Assembly (NCBI GenBank): GCA_007922195.1
Contig: ML682121.1
Span: 1,454,017-1,518,016 of the forward strand
Origin: Podocnemis expansa
Lineage: Eukaryota; Chordata; Testudines; Podocnemididae
Length of the DNA stretch: 64,000 bases
Direction: 5' to 3'
A program made the position numbers and the translations under genes. Every line of letters starts with the position of its first letter. Positions within the stretch are counted from its first letter, which is position 1. Positions 50,065 through 61,995 of this stretch are shown here, piece by piece. Below the pieces are notes generated by a model. The model did no database searches, was not told where the DNA came from, and saw only the letters and a program-made list of their open reading frames with translations.

Positions 50065-52345
50065 ACCAGACGATGTTCTGCAGTCTGTGTTATTACCAGT
50101 CCTGACGGTGCTGTTGCTGGAGTCTGTGCTAGTGTCTTTCACTGGGGTTCACGGCAGCTGCCTGGCCAGGGAAGATGGACAAGCGGAGGAGCAGAGCCTT
50201 TGTCAAGCACGCACCACCACTCATTTCTTCCAGGTGGTGTGCAGAACACTTTCCCCCTTTAGCTTTTGGATCTCACCCAGTCTTTATAGCTTTGTCATGC
50301 CAGTCCAGGTGCTCTGTGTGATGGTTAGTCAGTGGCAGCTTTCGGGGTAGGCGAAGCAGGCAGCCACCTAGGGTCCCAAGCAATAAGGGGCCTGTCTTCA
50401 ATTTGGTGGACAGAAATGAAAATATAGAAAAATATAGAAATTGTTCCCATCGAGCAAAGTTAATAGGCCTGGAAGCCTAAGCACTTTTCACTCTTGGCTC
50501 ATCAAGGCAAGCTATCATTAGGATCTGTGCTTTGTTTGTATTGTAGATTTCACCATTCTCTGCCCATCACCTTCACATTGACATGGTAAAAAAGCAGGAG
50601 CAAGCAACAGACAGCACAATAGCAGGAACTTTTCCAGTGGCCTCAGCTTTTAATTCCTCAGTGTGGCCATTTATTCTGCCATTTTTTAATTTTGTAAAAT
50701 ATTGCCTTTTCCTTTTCTACCTGTTCTTTTGCCTTTTCCTTTGACTTTGTGACAATTTTTACTTTGGCTTTGTTTAGCTCAGGTTACCAGGTAGGGCCAT
50801 ATAGGCTGCTACATCTAAATACAGTGCTTCCCTTAGGCAATCATTACAGCTGTGTGTGATGTCTGTGCTGTATGTCTTTCTTTTGGACAGTAATTTTTTA
50901 GCTTCTTCTGTACTTACTATTTAATATTTCTCAGGGAGGGGCCAGAGTCTTATAAACTTGAATACTTCAGAGAATTTCATTGCCATTGGTGTTTTTCATT
51001 TATAGCTACACACTAGAAACCTTCTTTTCACTTATTATAATTACTTGTAATAATGTCTAGTACACATAAACCCAAGCCTATATGAAAAAATTGTATGATT
51101 TGACTGCCAAAATTTTAAATGTGGTATTTTTGTTATATTTGAGCCATAATTAATGTTACCACTTTTTATTTATTAATTAATGCTCACACTTTTTAAAAAA
51201 TGTTAAAATGTTCATTTTAACTTTATAGTTCAGCATTAGTTCATTTATGTTAAGTGAAAGATGATCAACTTACAAGCTTCATGATGGGAAGATCTTTAAA
51301 AATATTGTACCCAAGAATAATTTATGAGTTCCAGAAGGATAGTCATGTTAGTTTGGCTCAGCAAAACAAACAAGGGTCCTGGGGGGTGGTGTGGGATAGT
51401 TAGGAGTGCAGGGGGGGACTGGGACCACAGGGAAGGTAGCTAATGGGCCTTCACCTAGGGCCCCCAGTTGCCTGAGGCCGCCTCTGCCGTTAGTCACCAG
51501 GCAGTTGTGGATGTGACCTCTAGCTTGTTTTCTTGGGTGTCTTGATTAACTCTACTCTTTTGCTTCTGGGGTGGATCCTTCATTTCTTTGCTTTCAGGGG
51601 TGTAGTCACATTTGCCAGCGATTGAGATGGGATTCTTACTTCATCTGGATGAGGGGGCAGCATGGAGCTGTTTACACATAGTTGATCAGAACAAGCTGGC
51701 AGCTTGGGGCTGGTTCACACACACGTCCACCCTCCATTCACACCTTACCCCTATTCATTCCTACACAACATGGGGTACATTGCTATGCAGTTTCTACATT
51801 TACAATATGGAGTATGGCATGTTACAGAGACTGGGGGGAAAGTGGCCTTATACCCAGAGCTTAAAGATAGATAGGGACAAATTTAAACAGCATTAAAAGC
51901 TGGGCCTAAGTGGCTCAGGGGCATGTGCTGCTTCTCCTGCAGTCTAAGTGACCCCCCCCCCCCCCCATGACAGTGGTTTGAGTCTGGTGCTCCCTAACCT
52001 CTAGGGACAAGCAGTGAGTAGTTTTAGTCCCATGCAATCTGAAACAGTCTTTGAGGCTACTGCTCTGCTCAGGTGAAGTGGCTGAGAGTGATGAATGTAT
52101 CGTCCATGAAACTGGGCCCTTGCTGTTAATAGGTCTGACTGACAGTGTGTGCCATCTGCTTCCCAAGGCATACTGAAAAGAGAGCAGAGAGGACTTTTCT
52201 GTGTCCTTTACTAATCTCGAGAGTCCATAGATAAAAAATACGCACATTCCTTCAATTTTCTACACAGCTCTGCTCTTCTTTACTTCTGCTGCTGTAACTG
52301 TGATGCTTTATGGGCCCAGCTTGAACCAAAGGCTAATGAGGAAAC
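50065..52345. other. Intergenic, AT-rich, no gene
   Basis: No exon is recognised. A tRNA-like phrase at about 51900-51990 (CCTAAGTGGCTCAGGGGCAT and later GGTTTGAGTCTGGTG) could be the head of a tRNA-derived SINE interrupted by a C-run at 51950-51967. Confidence 0.4.
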
Positions 52346-52349
52346 ATTA

Positions 52350-52550
52350 CCAGTGTGCCACAGAACCCAGGTGTGCCATCAGATCTGAGCTGGTGTGCCA
52401 CGGAATTTTTTGAAAAACTACTCAAAGAGCTCTGGTTTGGCTCTTGGCTCATGAATATTCATGAGTTCATTTGGAATCATATGGGGGGTGCCTCTAATTA
52501 ATTAAAGGTAGCAAGGTGTGCCACAACAGAGAAAACATTGGGAACCATTG
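52350..52550 (+). mobile_element. hAT MITE 3' portion (GGGAACCATTG terminus)
   Basis: The phrases CAGGTGTGCCATCAGATC, CATGAATATTCATGAGTTCA, CAAGGTGTGCCACAACAGAG and the end GGGAACCATTG match the 3' part of the element at 58139-59171. The following 8 bp are GACTAAAC. Confidence 0.7.
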
Positions 52551-52558
52551 GACTAAAC

Positions 52559-52767
52559 CAGGGGTCTCAAACTCAAATCACCACGAGGGCTGCATGAGGA
52601 CTAGCAGAGGGCCACATGAGGCTTGATATGGTAGCCCAAGGGCCGCACCAGTGAACCCTTTCTATACAATGATATTGCAAATATCGGTAACAATCATGTC
52701 ATTGCGGGCCACAGGAGATAGTTTTAGGGGCCGCATGTGGCCCACAGGCTGTGTGTTTGAGACCCTG
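52559..52767 (-). mobile_element. hAT MITE, GGTCTCAAAC family
   Basis: The ends CAGGGGTCTCAAACTC and GTGTTTGAGACCCTG are inverted. The interior, read on the minus strand, matches the copies at 4.5 and 12.7 kb. Flanks are GACTAAAC and GACTCAGG (partial match). It begins 8 bp after another hAT end, so the two are adjacent. Confidence 0.8.
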
Positions 52768-53599
52768 GACTCAGGGCAGAAATCTTCTAAGGTGTCTCTT
52801 TAAAGATCCTTATGTAGTAAAATGAAGTCAGTTTAATTCAAAGAAAATCTGTGCTGATCTTTAGGATATTTAAAGTGCAATACTTGAAGCATCAAATGTG
52901 AACCACTAGGCTAAGTCATTTGTGAAAGACTATCAGATCACCCCCTCCAGCCCCTGCCTTATTTACAAGTGAGTCACCCCAGATCACCCCCCTGCCTCAT
53001 TAACAAAAGAATACAAATCAATAGGTCCGTGAGTTTCTGTCAAGCAAAAAAAAGCAAGGCTTCTTGTGGCATGTAAGAGCCGCACACTATAAGCATTGCA
53101 AGGGGATGCCCCTCCAATGCTGGCACCTCCCTGCAATGCTTACCTTGCTTAAGGCCCTGGATCAGGATGGCCTTGAAGACTGGAGGGACAGAAACGGATA
53201 CAATGGATTAGTACAAAGTGTAAAGTCATGCACAGAATCAGCAATATAATGATAAGAATTTCTGTTACAAACTAAGGGTTTGTGAGCTGGAAGTGACAGA
53301 GGAGGAAAGAGACCTGGGTGTGCTGGTTGATCAGAGGGAGAAAATTAAAAACAAAATTAACTGAAGCTCCTTGCTGTGTTTACCTTCAAAGATGGAAAAA
53401 ATAAAAATAAGAAATAAAGTTTTACTTAAAAATTGCATGGTTAGAACATAGTATGTGTTGTATTATATAAAAAAAATAAACTAAACTAGATACTCCAAGC
53501 TATTACTAATGCAAGTACACATTTAAGAAAGAAAGAAAAACCCCTCTGCAGAAGGGTGGTTTCCCTGCTTGGGTGGAGAAGGGGTTAAAAGTCCTGGGA

Positions 53600-54085
53600 G
53601 TAGAGTGGCCAATAGGAGCTGGTGACAGCAGAGCCAATCAGGGCTTGGGAGCCTCTATATACAGCGGCTGCAGCCAGGGCTCAGAGCAGTCTGGATCTGG
53701 TGAGGGTTAGAGGCAGGAGTCTGTCGGCAGGATCAAGACCAGCTTGATGTGACCTGCTGGGATTTGGCTGGAGTGTGGACCCTGGAACAAGGCAGAGAAA
53801 GTACTGAGGGGCAGGTGAGGATGTGGCCTGGGGTGCTTGTTGTGCTGTACTGGGGATGGAGGCAGTGTCAAGGTGTGATGTCCTGGGCTGGGGCTTGGAG
53901 AAGTGGGTGGGCCAGGGTCCCTTCCTGCCTCTTCCCACATTGCCAGGGGCTGGTGAGAGGACTTGTGGTGTTTACTGCTACAAACAGGCTGGCCTGAAAT
54001 TAATTGTCCTCCTGAAAGGGAGGAATAGACTAAGGACTTGATTAGAGGGCTGGGGTCCCCAAAAGACTCAGACTGTGACACATGA
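53600..54085 (+). promoter_or_regulatory. Promoter-like module, possible LTR
   Basis: Two CCAAT boxes (GCCAATAGG near 53609 and GCCAATCAGG near 53634) precede a TATATACAG box near 53657, with normal RNA polymerase II spacing. The downstream 400 bp is G-rich and non-coding, ending GACTGTGACACATGAGG. The layout resembles a reptile gypsy-type LTR with its leader, but no matching partner LTR or coding region was found. Confidence 0.45.
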
Positions 54086-54089
54086 GGGG

Positions 54090-55555
54090 GAAGGTCACTT
54101 GATGGGAGTCCTGCTTGAGGAATTCCCCAATGCCATCAACCAGGAGGTGCCTGTTTAGGGGGTTGGTGTTAAGAGCCTTAAACTATATAAGGTATTAGTA
54201 ACAATTTACTAGTTCTGTTAATTACATTGCCACTAAAGTTAATCACTATTCAAATAATAAAACCTGAAGTCAAGTGCCAAACTAATCTCCTAAAGTCTAG
54301 CAATAAATTTCTAAAAAGGTTTAAAAAATAACCAAACTAGATCAATGTTAGATCATTAACCTTAAAAGAAAGGGACTCATTCATCTGCAACATTTGCAGT
54401 ATCAATCTTGAAAAGGCAATATTGTGCCAACCAATTTATACATTGCAAATATTCATTCACCCATTGTTTGTCACCCATTATTCATTTCTTCATGGTGTGT
54501 ATTATTCAGTGAGTCATTCCTGCAAAGGACAAACCAATATACTGGTGTGAAAGTTACAAAAAATTCCTTAAACTTAAACTAAATTCTGTCACCCAGTTGG
54601 CATCCTGAAATTGCTGCTGTACTGTGTTTTTTATGGATGATTTTTAAGGCTAGCTGTGTCAACTTTCCTATTATGTACAAACTGTGAGGAAGTGTTCTTT
54701 CATTTTCATACCTGACACAAATTCTAAAATGCTACATGATGAAATAACTGCTTTGAAACTAAAATAATGAATTAGTTTAAAAATAAACAAAATTACTTGC
54801 CTACAAACAATCATCTAAAGCACTAAGCTAACACATGCTAAAAACAGTGCATGAAATAGAAAAGCAGGTGAAAAAAATCAACTTGTGCTCAGTTGATAAA
54901 CTTTCAATTAAAATGTTTGTCTTTGCTGAAAGAAAAGCATACCCAAAGTCCCTGTGAAAGAGCCTCTTGTCCTTCCAATATTATATGGCTAAAAGTTTAC
55001 AAACTAAACCCTTTAAGCTTTTAAAGATCACCAATGGGGGAGATGTGTGAGAAATGCAGATAATACACAAACTGGGAGTCCTGGGACACTTAGACTCTTA
55101 AATTGCTTAAGGGTGTCTTCAAAGCATTTACAACATGGGATTTGCTCCTACAAAAGCTCATGCAATAAATAAATTTGAGTCTTTAAGTGGCATGGGACTC
55201 CAAATTTCTTCTACTGAACTCAGCTAACATTGTGGCCCCTTTGGAACAAATGTATGCTATGGCAGTTCTCTCCTCATTCAAAAATAAACCATATACAACC
55301 CAGTTCTCTCTTCCCAGTCATAGCTAGTTTGTACACAGGGTCTCATTTCTCTATAAAGATCAGTTGACCTAGATACAGCTGGGCTTTATTTGGGAGTTTG
55401 TTGCCCTCTACCTCCCCCATAGCCCCAGGGTTATTTTCAGCCACTCACTGAATGCTTGTGCATGTCCTTGTCAGACCTTGTTTCATGCCTTTCAGGTGGT
55501 TGCTCTTTGCCCCAAAGGGAAAACACAGGTGAAATGAGGATTGTCTCTGAATCTT
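54090..55555. other. AT-rich intergenic sequence with retroposon tail
   Basis: No gene. At about 55150-55245, CAAAAGCTCATGCAATAAAT and TGAGTCTTTAAGTGGCATGG is the retroposon tail also seen at 26.3 kb. Confidence 0.5.
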
Positions 55556-55559
55556 AAAG

Positions 55560-56215
55560 TTGCAGCTGGGGAGGTCAAGGTTGGATATCAGGAAAAACTT
55601 TCTCCTTGGGGGCTGGTGAAGCACTGGAATGGGTTACCTAGGGAGGTGGTGGGATCTCCATCTCTGGAAACTTTTAAGGTGTGGTTAGACAAAATCCTGG
55701 CAGGGATGATCTAGTGGGATTGGTCCCCCTCTTAGCAGGGGTTTGGACTAGATCAGTGGTTCCCAACCTTTTCAATAACACAGCATGCTTCAATGAGACA
55801 ATTCCATGACAAACCCCTCTTTTCAGCTGAGTTGATTGCTCAGAATGTCACCTTCACTATGGTTAGTCTTTACTAGAGTGGTTTGCGACATAGTGCGTAC
55901 AACATGCTAAAGAAGATCAAATGCATTAATGTTTCAAATACACCATCTCAATTTTGCCCTTTGGTCACCTGCATTTAGAGCTTCACATTTTAGAAGCAAA
56001 AGATCAATACCTTGCATTTAATTTGATTTTCATAAGTTGAGTTGCAATTTTGGTTGGATAAGATCATTTGAGATGAAACTGTTTAGTTTACACTTGACCT
56101 TTGTAAAATATTTCATGGCATACTAGCATGCCATGACACACTGGTTGAAAACTGCTGGACTAAATGACCTCATGAGGTCCCTCTGGTCCTAATAGTTTAG
56201 ATTTTATTATTCCAT
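55560..56215 (+). mobile_element. CR1 LINE 3' end, interrupted by a hAT insertion
   Basis: GGTTGGATATCAGGAAAAAC, GGTGAAGCACTGGAATGGGT and CTAGGGAGGTGGTGGGATCT are the CR1 3' untranslated signature. It breaks at GGACTAGAT (55753) and resumes at GACTAAATGACCTCATGAGG (56158). The 404 bp between is a separate element. Confidence 0.85.
55754..56157. mobile_element. hAT MITE nested in CR1
   Basis: It starts CAGTGGTTCCCAACC and ends GGTTGAAAACTGCTG, inverted termini of the hAT Charlie type. The flanking octamers GACTAGAT and GACTAAAT match at 7 of 8 positions and are both part of the CR1 sequence, so they are the target duplication. Confidence 0.85.
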
Positions 56216-56219
56216 CAAA

Positions 56220-57060
56220 TGTCATAGCAGGAGTGAATCAGTCACAGGGCTCTCTGCTTCACATGGTGTACCTGGAAGCTGACAGTGGGGTTGGAGGCTG
56301 TGATTCCCTTGTTGCTCAGTATGGTCTGATATCCTTCCATGTCCTCTCAGAAACACACACATGCCTGTGTTGCTCTAGTTGCACAGTTCCTAGGGGAAGG
56401 AGGGGAGGCAAGAGGTTAGAATTCAGGCCTTGCTTTCATGGGGATTTTCCTGTTTTCCAGGTGCTGCCACTGGGATGAAAACCCTGTGAGGGTGATGGTT
56501 TGTTTTGGCAGTAGGGGGTGATTTCTTCCATCAGTGATGAATGGCAGTAGCACACTCAGATGTGTGCTGTGGCACATGGCTGTCATGCAGCACAGCAGTA
56601 GACTCCTAGACTGGAGGACCTACTGAAGTCCCTTGCAACCCTGATCTATAACTGTATGTCACTATGGGAGCTCTGATCCCTGGGCAACCTGAGGGGGCTG
56701 TGAGCACCTACCAAGAACTCCTTAGCATTGGCTCCTTGTTTCAGAGGAACTAGACACGCTCCTGGAAGAAGCAGGGGAGGGGGTTGCAAACTTCCCCTCA
56801 GCTGTCACAATTCAGGGCCCCTCCTGTCCTGCAAATGCCTGTGCATAGTTTGCAGGAGGCACTTGGAAGTGATGTCCAGCTCTGATGCTTCCTCAGCATG
56901 GAAGATCTGAGCCAGACTGAAAGGGGAACCAGCTATACCAGAGAAATCAGAATCCCAGGCTGATGGGTCAGGGGCAGCCCAAGCCCTAGTTCCCAACACC
57001 CCTGTAACCCACCATCTCCAAACCTCAGACATTGAACCAGTTTCCTCCCTGAAGGGTGAC
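56220..57060. other. Intergenic, no gene seen
   Basis: No splice-bounded exon or repeat terminus was recognised in this interval. Confidence 0.35.
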
Positions 57061-57079
57061 AGATCTGAACTCAGATAAG

Positions 57080-57385
57080 TTGAACTCCCCCAGCCAGCTC
57101 CAAACACCCCCAGCTCTGACCCCTCCAACCAGCTCCAGACATCCTGCAAGCAGCCCCAAACCATAGCACCCCTGATCTCCAGCCACACCAACCCCTGGCT
57201 CCATCCTCCGGGCAGGATTGTGTCCACCCCATGTGTCTCCCCCTGGGCCTGCTGCACACCTGGGACCTGCCCATCCTTGCAGCCCTGGACCCACAGCACT
57301 GCCCCCTGGCCTGGCAGCCTCAGCACTGGGCTCCTGGCCCTGGCTTGGCTGCAAAATACAAGGGGGGTGGGGGCAGAAAGGGGCA
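57080..57385 (+). repeat. Diverged copy of the 0.3-0.7 kb C-rich/CpG sequence
   Basis: CCAGCTCCAAACACCCCCAG and CAACCAGCTCCAGACATCC match the 5' minisatellite units. GGCAGGATTGTGTCCACCCC, then CATGTGTCTCC, matches the CpG-rich GGCAGGCTCGTGGCCGCCCC, then CACGCGTGTCC. CTGGCTTGGCTGCAAAATAC and GGCAGAAAGGGGC continue the match. CpG positions are mostly TG or CA here. Confidence 0.6.
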
Positions 57386-57389
57386 TCTT

Positions 57390-57485
57390 AGTTCAAATTA
57401 GGCAAAGCCTAGTGTAGACCCAGACCAAATTAGTGCTGACTAACCTTGCTTAGTCTGGACTAATTTACTAGTGTAGACATAGCCT
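57390..57485. mobile_element. Short MITE with AGTGTAGACATAGCC terminus
   Basis: TTCAAATTAGGCAAAGCCTA and TTAGTCTGGACTAATTT palindromic motifs end at CTAGTGTAGACATAGCC. It adjoins the C-rich repeat copy. Confidence 0.55.
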
Positions 57486-58138
57486 TAAAAGAACCATGCA
57501 TCTCTTTGCTAAATCAGGCTCCTCTTCCCTATGAGAAATGAGTCAACAGATTGAACTGCTACAGGGACTGGATTCAGTGAAATATTTTCCATTTACCCAC
57601 CTCACAAATTGTCACTGATGCTCTCAGCATTTAAAGGAATCCCTTCTCAGTTGATGTGGCTGCATTTAGCCTCATACCAGTGCCCAGATTTGTCCTGGCT
57701 GGTGCTGTTTCAGGCCTTTTTACTTTTCAAAATTGTGGGTTTTGTTCCTTACACCACTTCATTTCCCTGAATCACTAAGCATGTCACTGCCATCCTGCTG
57801 CACAATTTGAATAGCAAATCATTAAGACTGCTGTGTTTCAGCCATGGCATCTTGTGTGTTGTGATAGCTACAGAAGGATATTCCAGGCAAGTCTGAGCTG
57901 TTATGGGCCCTTTTTCTTGCAGGAAGGGAGGTTGTTAGAGGCACTGGACCAACTGAGGACTGCTCTGCGGCCACAAAAGGCCTGCCCCTGCAAGAGTGAA
58001 AGGGAAGATTGAAATAGCCAATAGGCTTGCAATTTTCCCAGGCTTAGGAGGTAGTGTTTCTCCACAGCTGGGGAGCAGAGAAGGGAGATGCAGGCCCCAG
58101 CCTGCTAAAATGTCTAGTGGGAACCTGATTCCCTAGAC

Positions 58139-59171
58139 CAGTGGTTCCCAACCAGTGTGCCAGGGCACACTGGTGTGCTGCAGCAACACTGTGCCACAAG
58201 CATCCCCAAGAGCTGGAGTTAAAGTTCCCTCCCTGCTCAGCCCAGCCACATGCAGGGCTGGGAAAAGGCAGGGGGTTTAAGGGGGAAGGCACTGGAACAC
58301 AGTTCTGGTGTCCTTACTCTTAGGCAGGCAGCCTTCTAGCCCCCTTAAAAAATAAAGGAAGACACCAGAATGTGGAGTCCCAGGGGTCCCCTAAAAATAG
58401 CACAAGCAGCTGGAACAGAAGTCTGATGGCTCTGCCTGAAGCCCAGCCAGCAGAGAGCTGCAGGAGGCTGGGAGTTCGTGAATCTCCCCCCTGCAGGGTG
58501 GAGCAGCTCCTATCAGCAAGCCTGTAAACACCCCAGGTAATGGCTTGGGGGGTGGGGAGGCTGCTGGCAGTTCTGTGGGGCAGGGGTGGGGTGTGTGTGG
58601 CAGAGGATATGTAGCTAGAGTTGTGGGATGGCTGGTTGGTGGGGTGTAGCTGGGGGTGGGGTGGTGTGTGTGTGTGTGTGTGGGGGGGGGGGGTGTAGCT
58701 AGGGGCTGGAGGCCTAGTTCTGGCCCCTATAGTGATGGGAGGGTCCATCACTGGCCACAGGGGGCTGGGAGAGGGGAGGACAGGACCCACTGGGGTGGGA
58801 GGAAGCAGCAGTGTGGTGAAGACTTTGCCCTGGGTGGCAGGGAGCCACTGTGGAGAAGGGGGAAGTGGGTGCTGTGCCAGGCTCCCATGCCCTACCTTCC
58901 CACTCCCCAGCTTCCCCCAGCCCCCCAACAAAGCCACTCTTCTCCCTTCCTCTTGTCACCCTTGTGCTGCTCCTCACATGGCTGCCCTTGTCCATTTTTT
59001 GCCACCCCTGCTCTGCTACCCTTAATATCCCACATAGCAGCATTTTTGAAAGTGTGGTGGTTCATGAATATTCAAAAGTTGGTTTGAATATTCACAAGTT
59101 TAATAGTGGCATGCCTCAAACAATTCAAAGGTATTAAGGTGTGCCGCAGCAGAGAAGCTTGGGAACCACTG
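58139..59171. mobile_element. hAT element, about 1 kb, non-autonomous
   Basis: It begins CAGTGGTTCCCAACCAGTGT and ends TTGGGAACCACTG. The flanking octamers CCCTAGAC and GTCTAAAC share 5 of 8 bases. The interior includes a (GT)n run near 58663-58682 followed by a G-run, and a 58.3-58.4 kb stretch resembling the GGTTAAAGTA family (CACCAGAATGTGGAGTCCCA). No transposase frame. Confidence 0.8.
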
Positions 59172-59454
59172 GTCTAAACATCTAATCTTTATAAGTGCTG
59201 CAAGATTCCTCCTTTTTTTTTTTTTGCTGAAATAGACTAACATGGCTACCTGTCTCAAACAGCATGTTCAACATTCAATACCATTTGGACTTCCAGTAAC
59301 ACATGACTTCCTCCTTTCCTCACCTTTAACTGATCTTATTCAAAATCCTTATTTTCATAAATCTCTAACCTGACATGCACAGTTTTTGTCCCAACTTTGT
59401 TGGCCAGATAAATGTTGGTTTTTTGGCTAAATTAATTATATGAATTTCATGGCC

Positions 59455-59690
59455 TTGTCAAAACAAACAATCCTGTGATACTCTTAAAGACTAAAACTTA
59501 TTGCATGAGCTCTTGTGGGGAAACTCCACTTCATCCAACACTTGAAGATGGGGAAATTACATCTTGAAGAGTCTGACAAAGCAGGATTTTTTTCCACAAA
59601 AGCTCATGTGATGAATTTTAGTCTTTAAAAGTGCCACAGGACTTCTTGGTTTTTTTACAGAACTGGACTAACATGGCTACCCATTGGGAA
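59455..59690. mobile_element. Two retroposon 3' tails in opposite orientation
   Basis: CCTGTGATACTCTTAAAGAC, then AACTTATTGCATGAGCTC, reads as an antisense tail. CACAAAAGCTCATGTGATGA, then AGTCTTTAAAAGTGCCACAG, reads as a sense tail about 60 bp later. Another sense-oriented tail fragment (AAATAGACTAACATGGCTAC) lies at about 59195-59260. Confidence 0.55.
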
Positions 59691-59845
59691 AGTCTTTAAT
59701 GTATGCTACATATTTTGCCATGAGAGAGATTTAAGGGAAGCTTTTTTCTTTGACAGGCTAACTGTTCTGTGTTGCTAAAATGAGCAATGGTGACTAATAG
59801 TGTTCTGGGGAAGGACCTCTACTCTTCCATTAAAAACAGCTGTGC

Positions 59846-60155
59846 ACAAGCAATCCAGGAAGCTTTTGGAGGTTGTTGAAGACAACTTCCTAGTACAAAT
59901 GCTGAAGGAACCAACAAGGTACCATGCACCTGTCAACCTGCTGCTCATGAACAGAAGAATTGATAGGAGAAGTAAGTGAATGGCAGCCTGGGCAGCACTG
60001 ACCATGAGATGGTAGAGTTCGGGTTCCTGCTCAAAGGAAGAAATGAAAGAAGCAAAACACAAACCCTGGACTTCAGAAAAGCAGACTGGCTCCTTCAGAG
60101 AACTGATGGGCAGGATTCCCTGGGAGGCTGATGTGAAGGAGAAAGGTGTCCAAGA
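59846..60155 (+). pseudogene. CR1 endonuclease-domain fragment, plus orientation
   Basis: Plus-strand reading gives LLEVVEDNFLVQMLKEPT and, after frame breaks, [15 protein letters not shown] and TLDFRKADW. These are conserved stretches of the CR1 ORF2 endonuclease. The frame is broken by stops. Confidence 0.75.
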
Positions 60156-60179
60156 CCCCAAGTTGCCATTCACTTTTAC

Positions 60180-61570
60180 TTTCCTGATAATTCACCTGTT
60201 TGTGAGCAGCAGGTCAAGAGGCACATGGCCCTTAGTTGGTTCCTCCAGCATTTGTACCAGGAGGTTGTCCTCGATGGTCACCAAAAACTCCCTGGATTGC
60301 ATGTGCACTGCTGTATTGCCTTCCCCACAGATGTCAGGATAATTGAAATCCCTCATGAGAACCAAGGCCTGTGATCTAGCAACTTCTGCTAGTTGTCCAT
60401 AAAATGCCTCCACCTCCTTTCTGGTCTGCTGGTCTATAGCAGACACCCACCATGACATCTCCCTTGTTGCACTCCCCTCAAAACTTAACCCACAGACTTT
60501 CCACCTGCTTGTTTCCACTTTCATAGTACAACTGCATGGAGCTCCACAGCTCTTACATATAGTGCTGCTACTCCACCTCTTCCTCCCTGCTTGTCCTTGT
60601 TGAATAACTTCTACCTATCCATGGCAGAGCTCCACTCATGCAAGCTGTCCCACCATGTCTGTTAATCTAATGACATCAGCTCCTTGTCTGTGCCAGTACT
60701 ACCAATTCTTCCTGCTTGTTTCCCAGGCTCCTCATATTTGTGTACAGACACCTAAAATACTGGGCCAATTGCCCTACATTCCTCTGCCAATTATCTCCCC
60801 TGTTGCATCTTCCTCTTTGCATGTTTTCCCAGTGTGTCTTCTCCACTCACCTCAGGTATGAGGGCTTCATTAGGACACTTAAGACAATGATTTGATTCCT
60901 CTGCATCCCCAGTTCCAATTCCTCTGTCCCTGTCTCTACAGTCCCCACACCCCCAAGTTCCATCCCTTCCCCCAGATCCCCCACATTGTGATTTACCTGT
61001 GGGCTTTGGTCACCTTCCCCCTTCAAACCTACTTTGACTGGCTAACCTGGTGAGGAGGGCTTTAATGTCCAAATATGCTCTTCCCCTTCCTCAACAGGTG
61101 GAGTCCATCTCTGCCTAGCAGTCCTTCTCCCTGGAACAGCACTCCATGGTCAAGGAAGCCAAAGCCCTCCTGATGACACCATCTTTGCCACCAGGCGTTC
61201 ACCTCAAGGATGCATCTCTCTCTGCTCAGGCCTCTACCCTTGACCAGAAGGATCAAGGTGAAAACCACCTGTGCTCTGAACTCCTTCACCCAAGCTCCCA
61301 GAGCCCTGTAGTCACCTTTTGATCTGCCAAGGATCACCTCTCATGGTATCATTGGATCCTGCATGGGGTAGTAGAGGGGTGGGTGATTCTCAATGATCCC
61401 TCTAATGTCTCAGATACAGGCCCTTGGCAGGTAGCATACCTCCTGAGGAGCCATGTCAGGGCAACAGATGGGTGCTTCCTTCCATCTCAGAAGTGAGTCC
61501 CCAACCACCACAGCCCACACTTCCTCCTGGGTGTGATGAATGTGATCCCCTCAGCCTCAGGGATGCATGG
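60180..61570 (-). pseudogene. CR1 LINE 5' region: ORF1 esterase remnant plus ORF2 endonuclease
   Basis: On the minus strand, 61560 to about 61070 reads VVVGDSLLRWKEAPICC (the GDSL-type block), then GDYRALGAWVKEF and GFLDHGVLFQGEGLLGRDGL followed by HLL, matching the SGNH-esterase ORF1 of CR1 with its GDS and D-x-x-H motifs. At least one in-frame TGA interrupts it. At 60530-60180 the endonuclease part of ORF2 follows: LVLMRDFNYPDICGEGN and REFLVTIEDNLLVQMLEEPT. The order is that of an authentic CR1 5' half. Confidence 0.75.
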
Positions 61571-61759
61571 TTTCTCCTTTTCCACCTCATCCCTCATCTC
61601 TAGTGCTGCATAAGTTCTCCACTACAATGGAGGGTGCAAGGGGAGCAGGGATGGAGCATTGTCAGCTGCCAGTGTCCTCCCTGTGCAGAGCCATCTCCTT
61701 TCTCCAGTGGCATGGCAGCAGTCCTCTGCACCTGGATAGATTGCTCATGACCTATGGTC

Positions 61760-61995
61760 TGTCTATACCACAAAGGTTTGTTCAAATTAAAGTTGAACTA
61801 ATAAGTTTGTTAATTCAACTTACTAGTCAGCTCTAGTTCAAATTAATGTGTGTGCTAATTTGACTTAATGTTTAAGTCCAATTAGTGCACTTTAGTTTGA
61901 ATTAAGGCTTAATCTTGGTCTACACTGCCCTTAGTCTGAACTAAGACTCAGCTAAGCACTTTAAAGTAAATGCAGGAATTAATAATTCAAACTAA
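61760..61995. mobile_element. AT-rich MITE with TTCAAATTAA motifs
   Basis: It starts at about GGTCTGTCTATACCACAAAG and contains repeated GTTCAAATTAA, AATTTGACTTAATG and TTAATTCAACTTA motifs, with GGTCTACACTGCCCTTAG near 61917. It is the same architecture as the MITEs at 32.4 and 57.4 kb. Confidence 0.5.
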
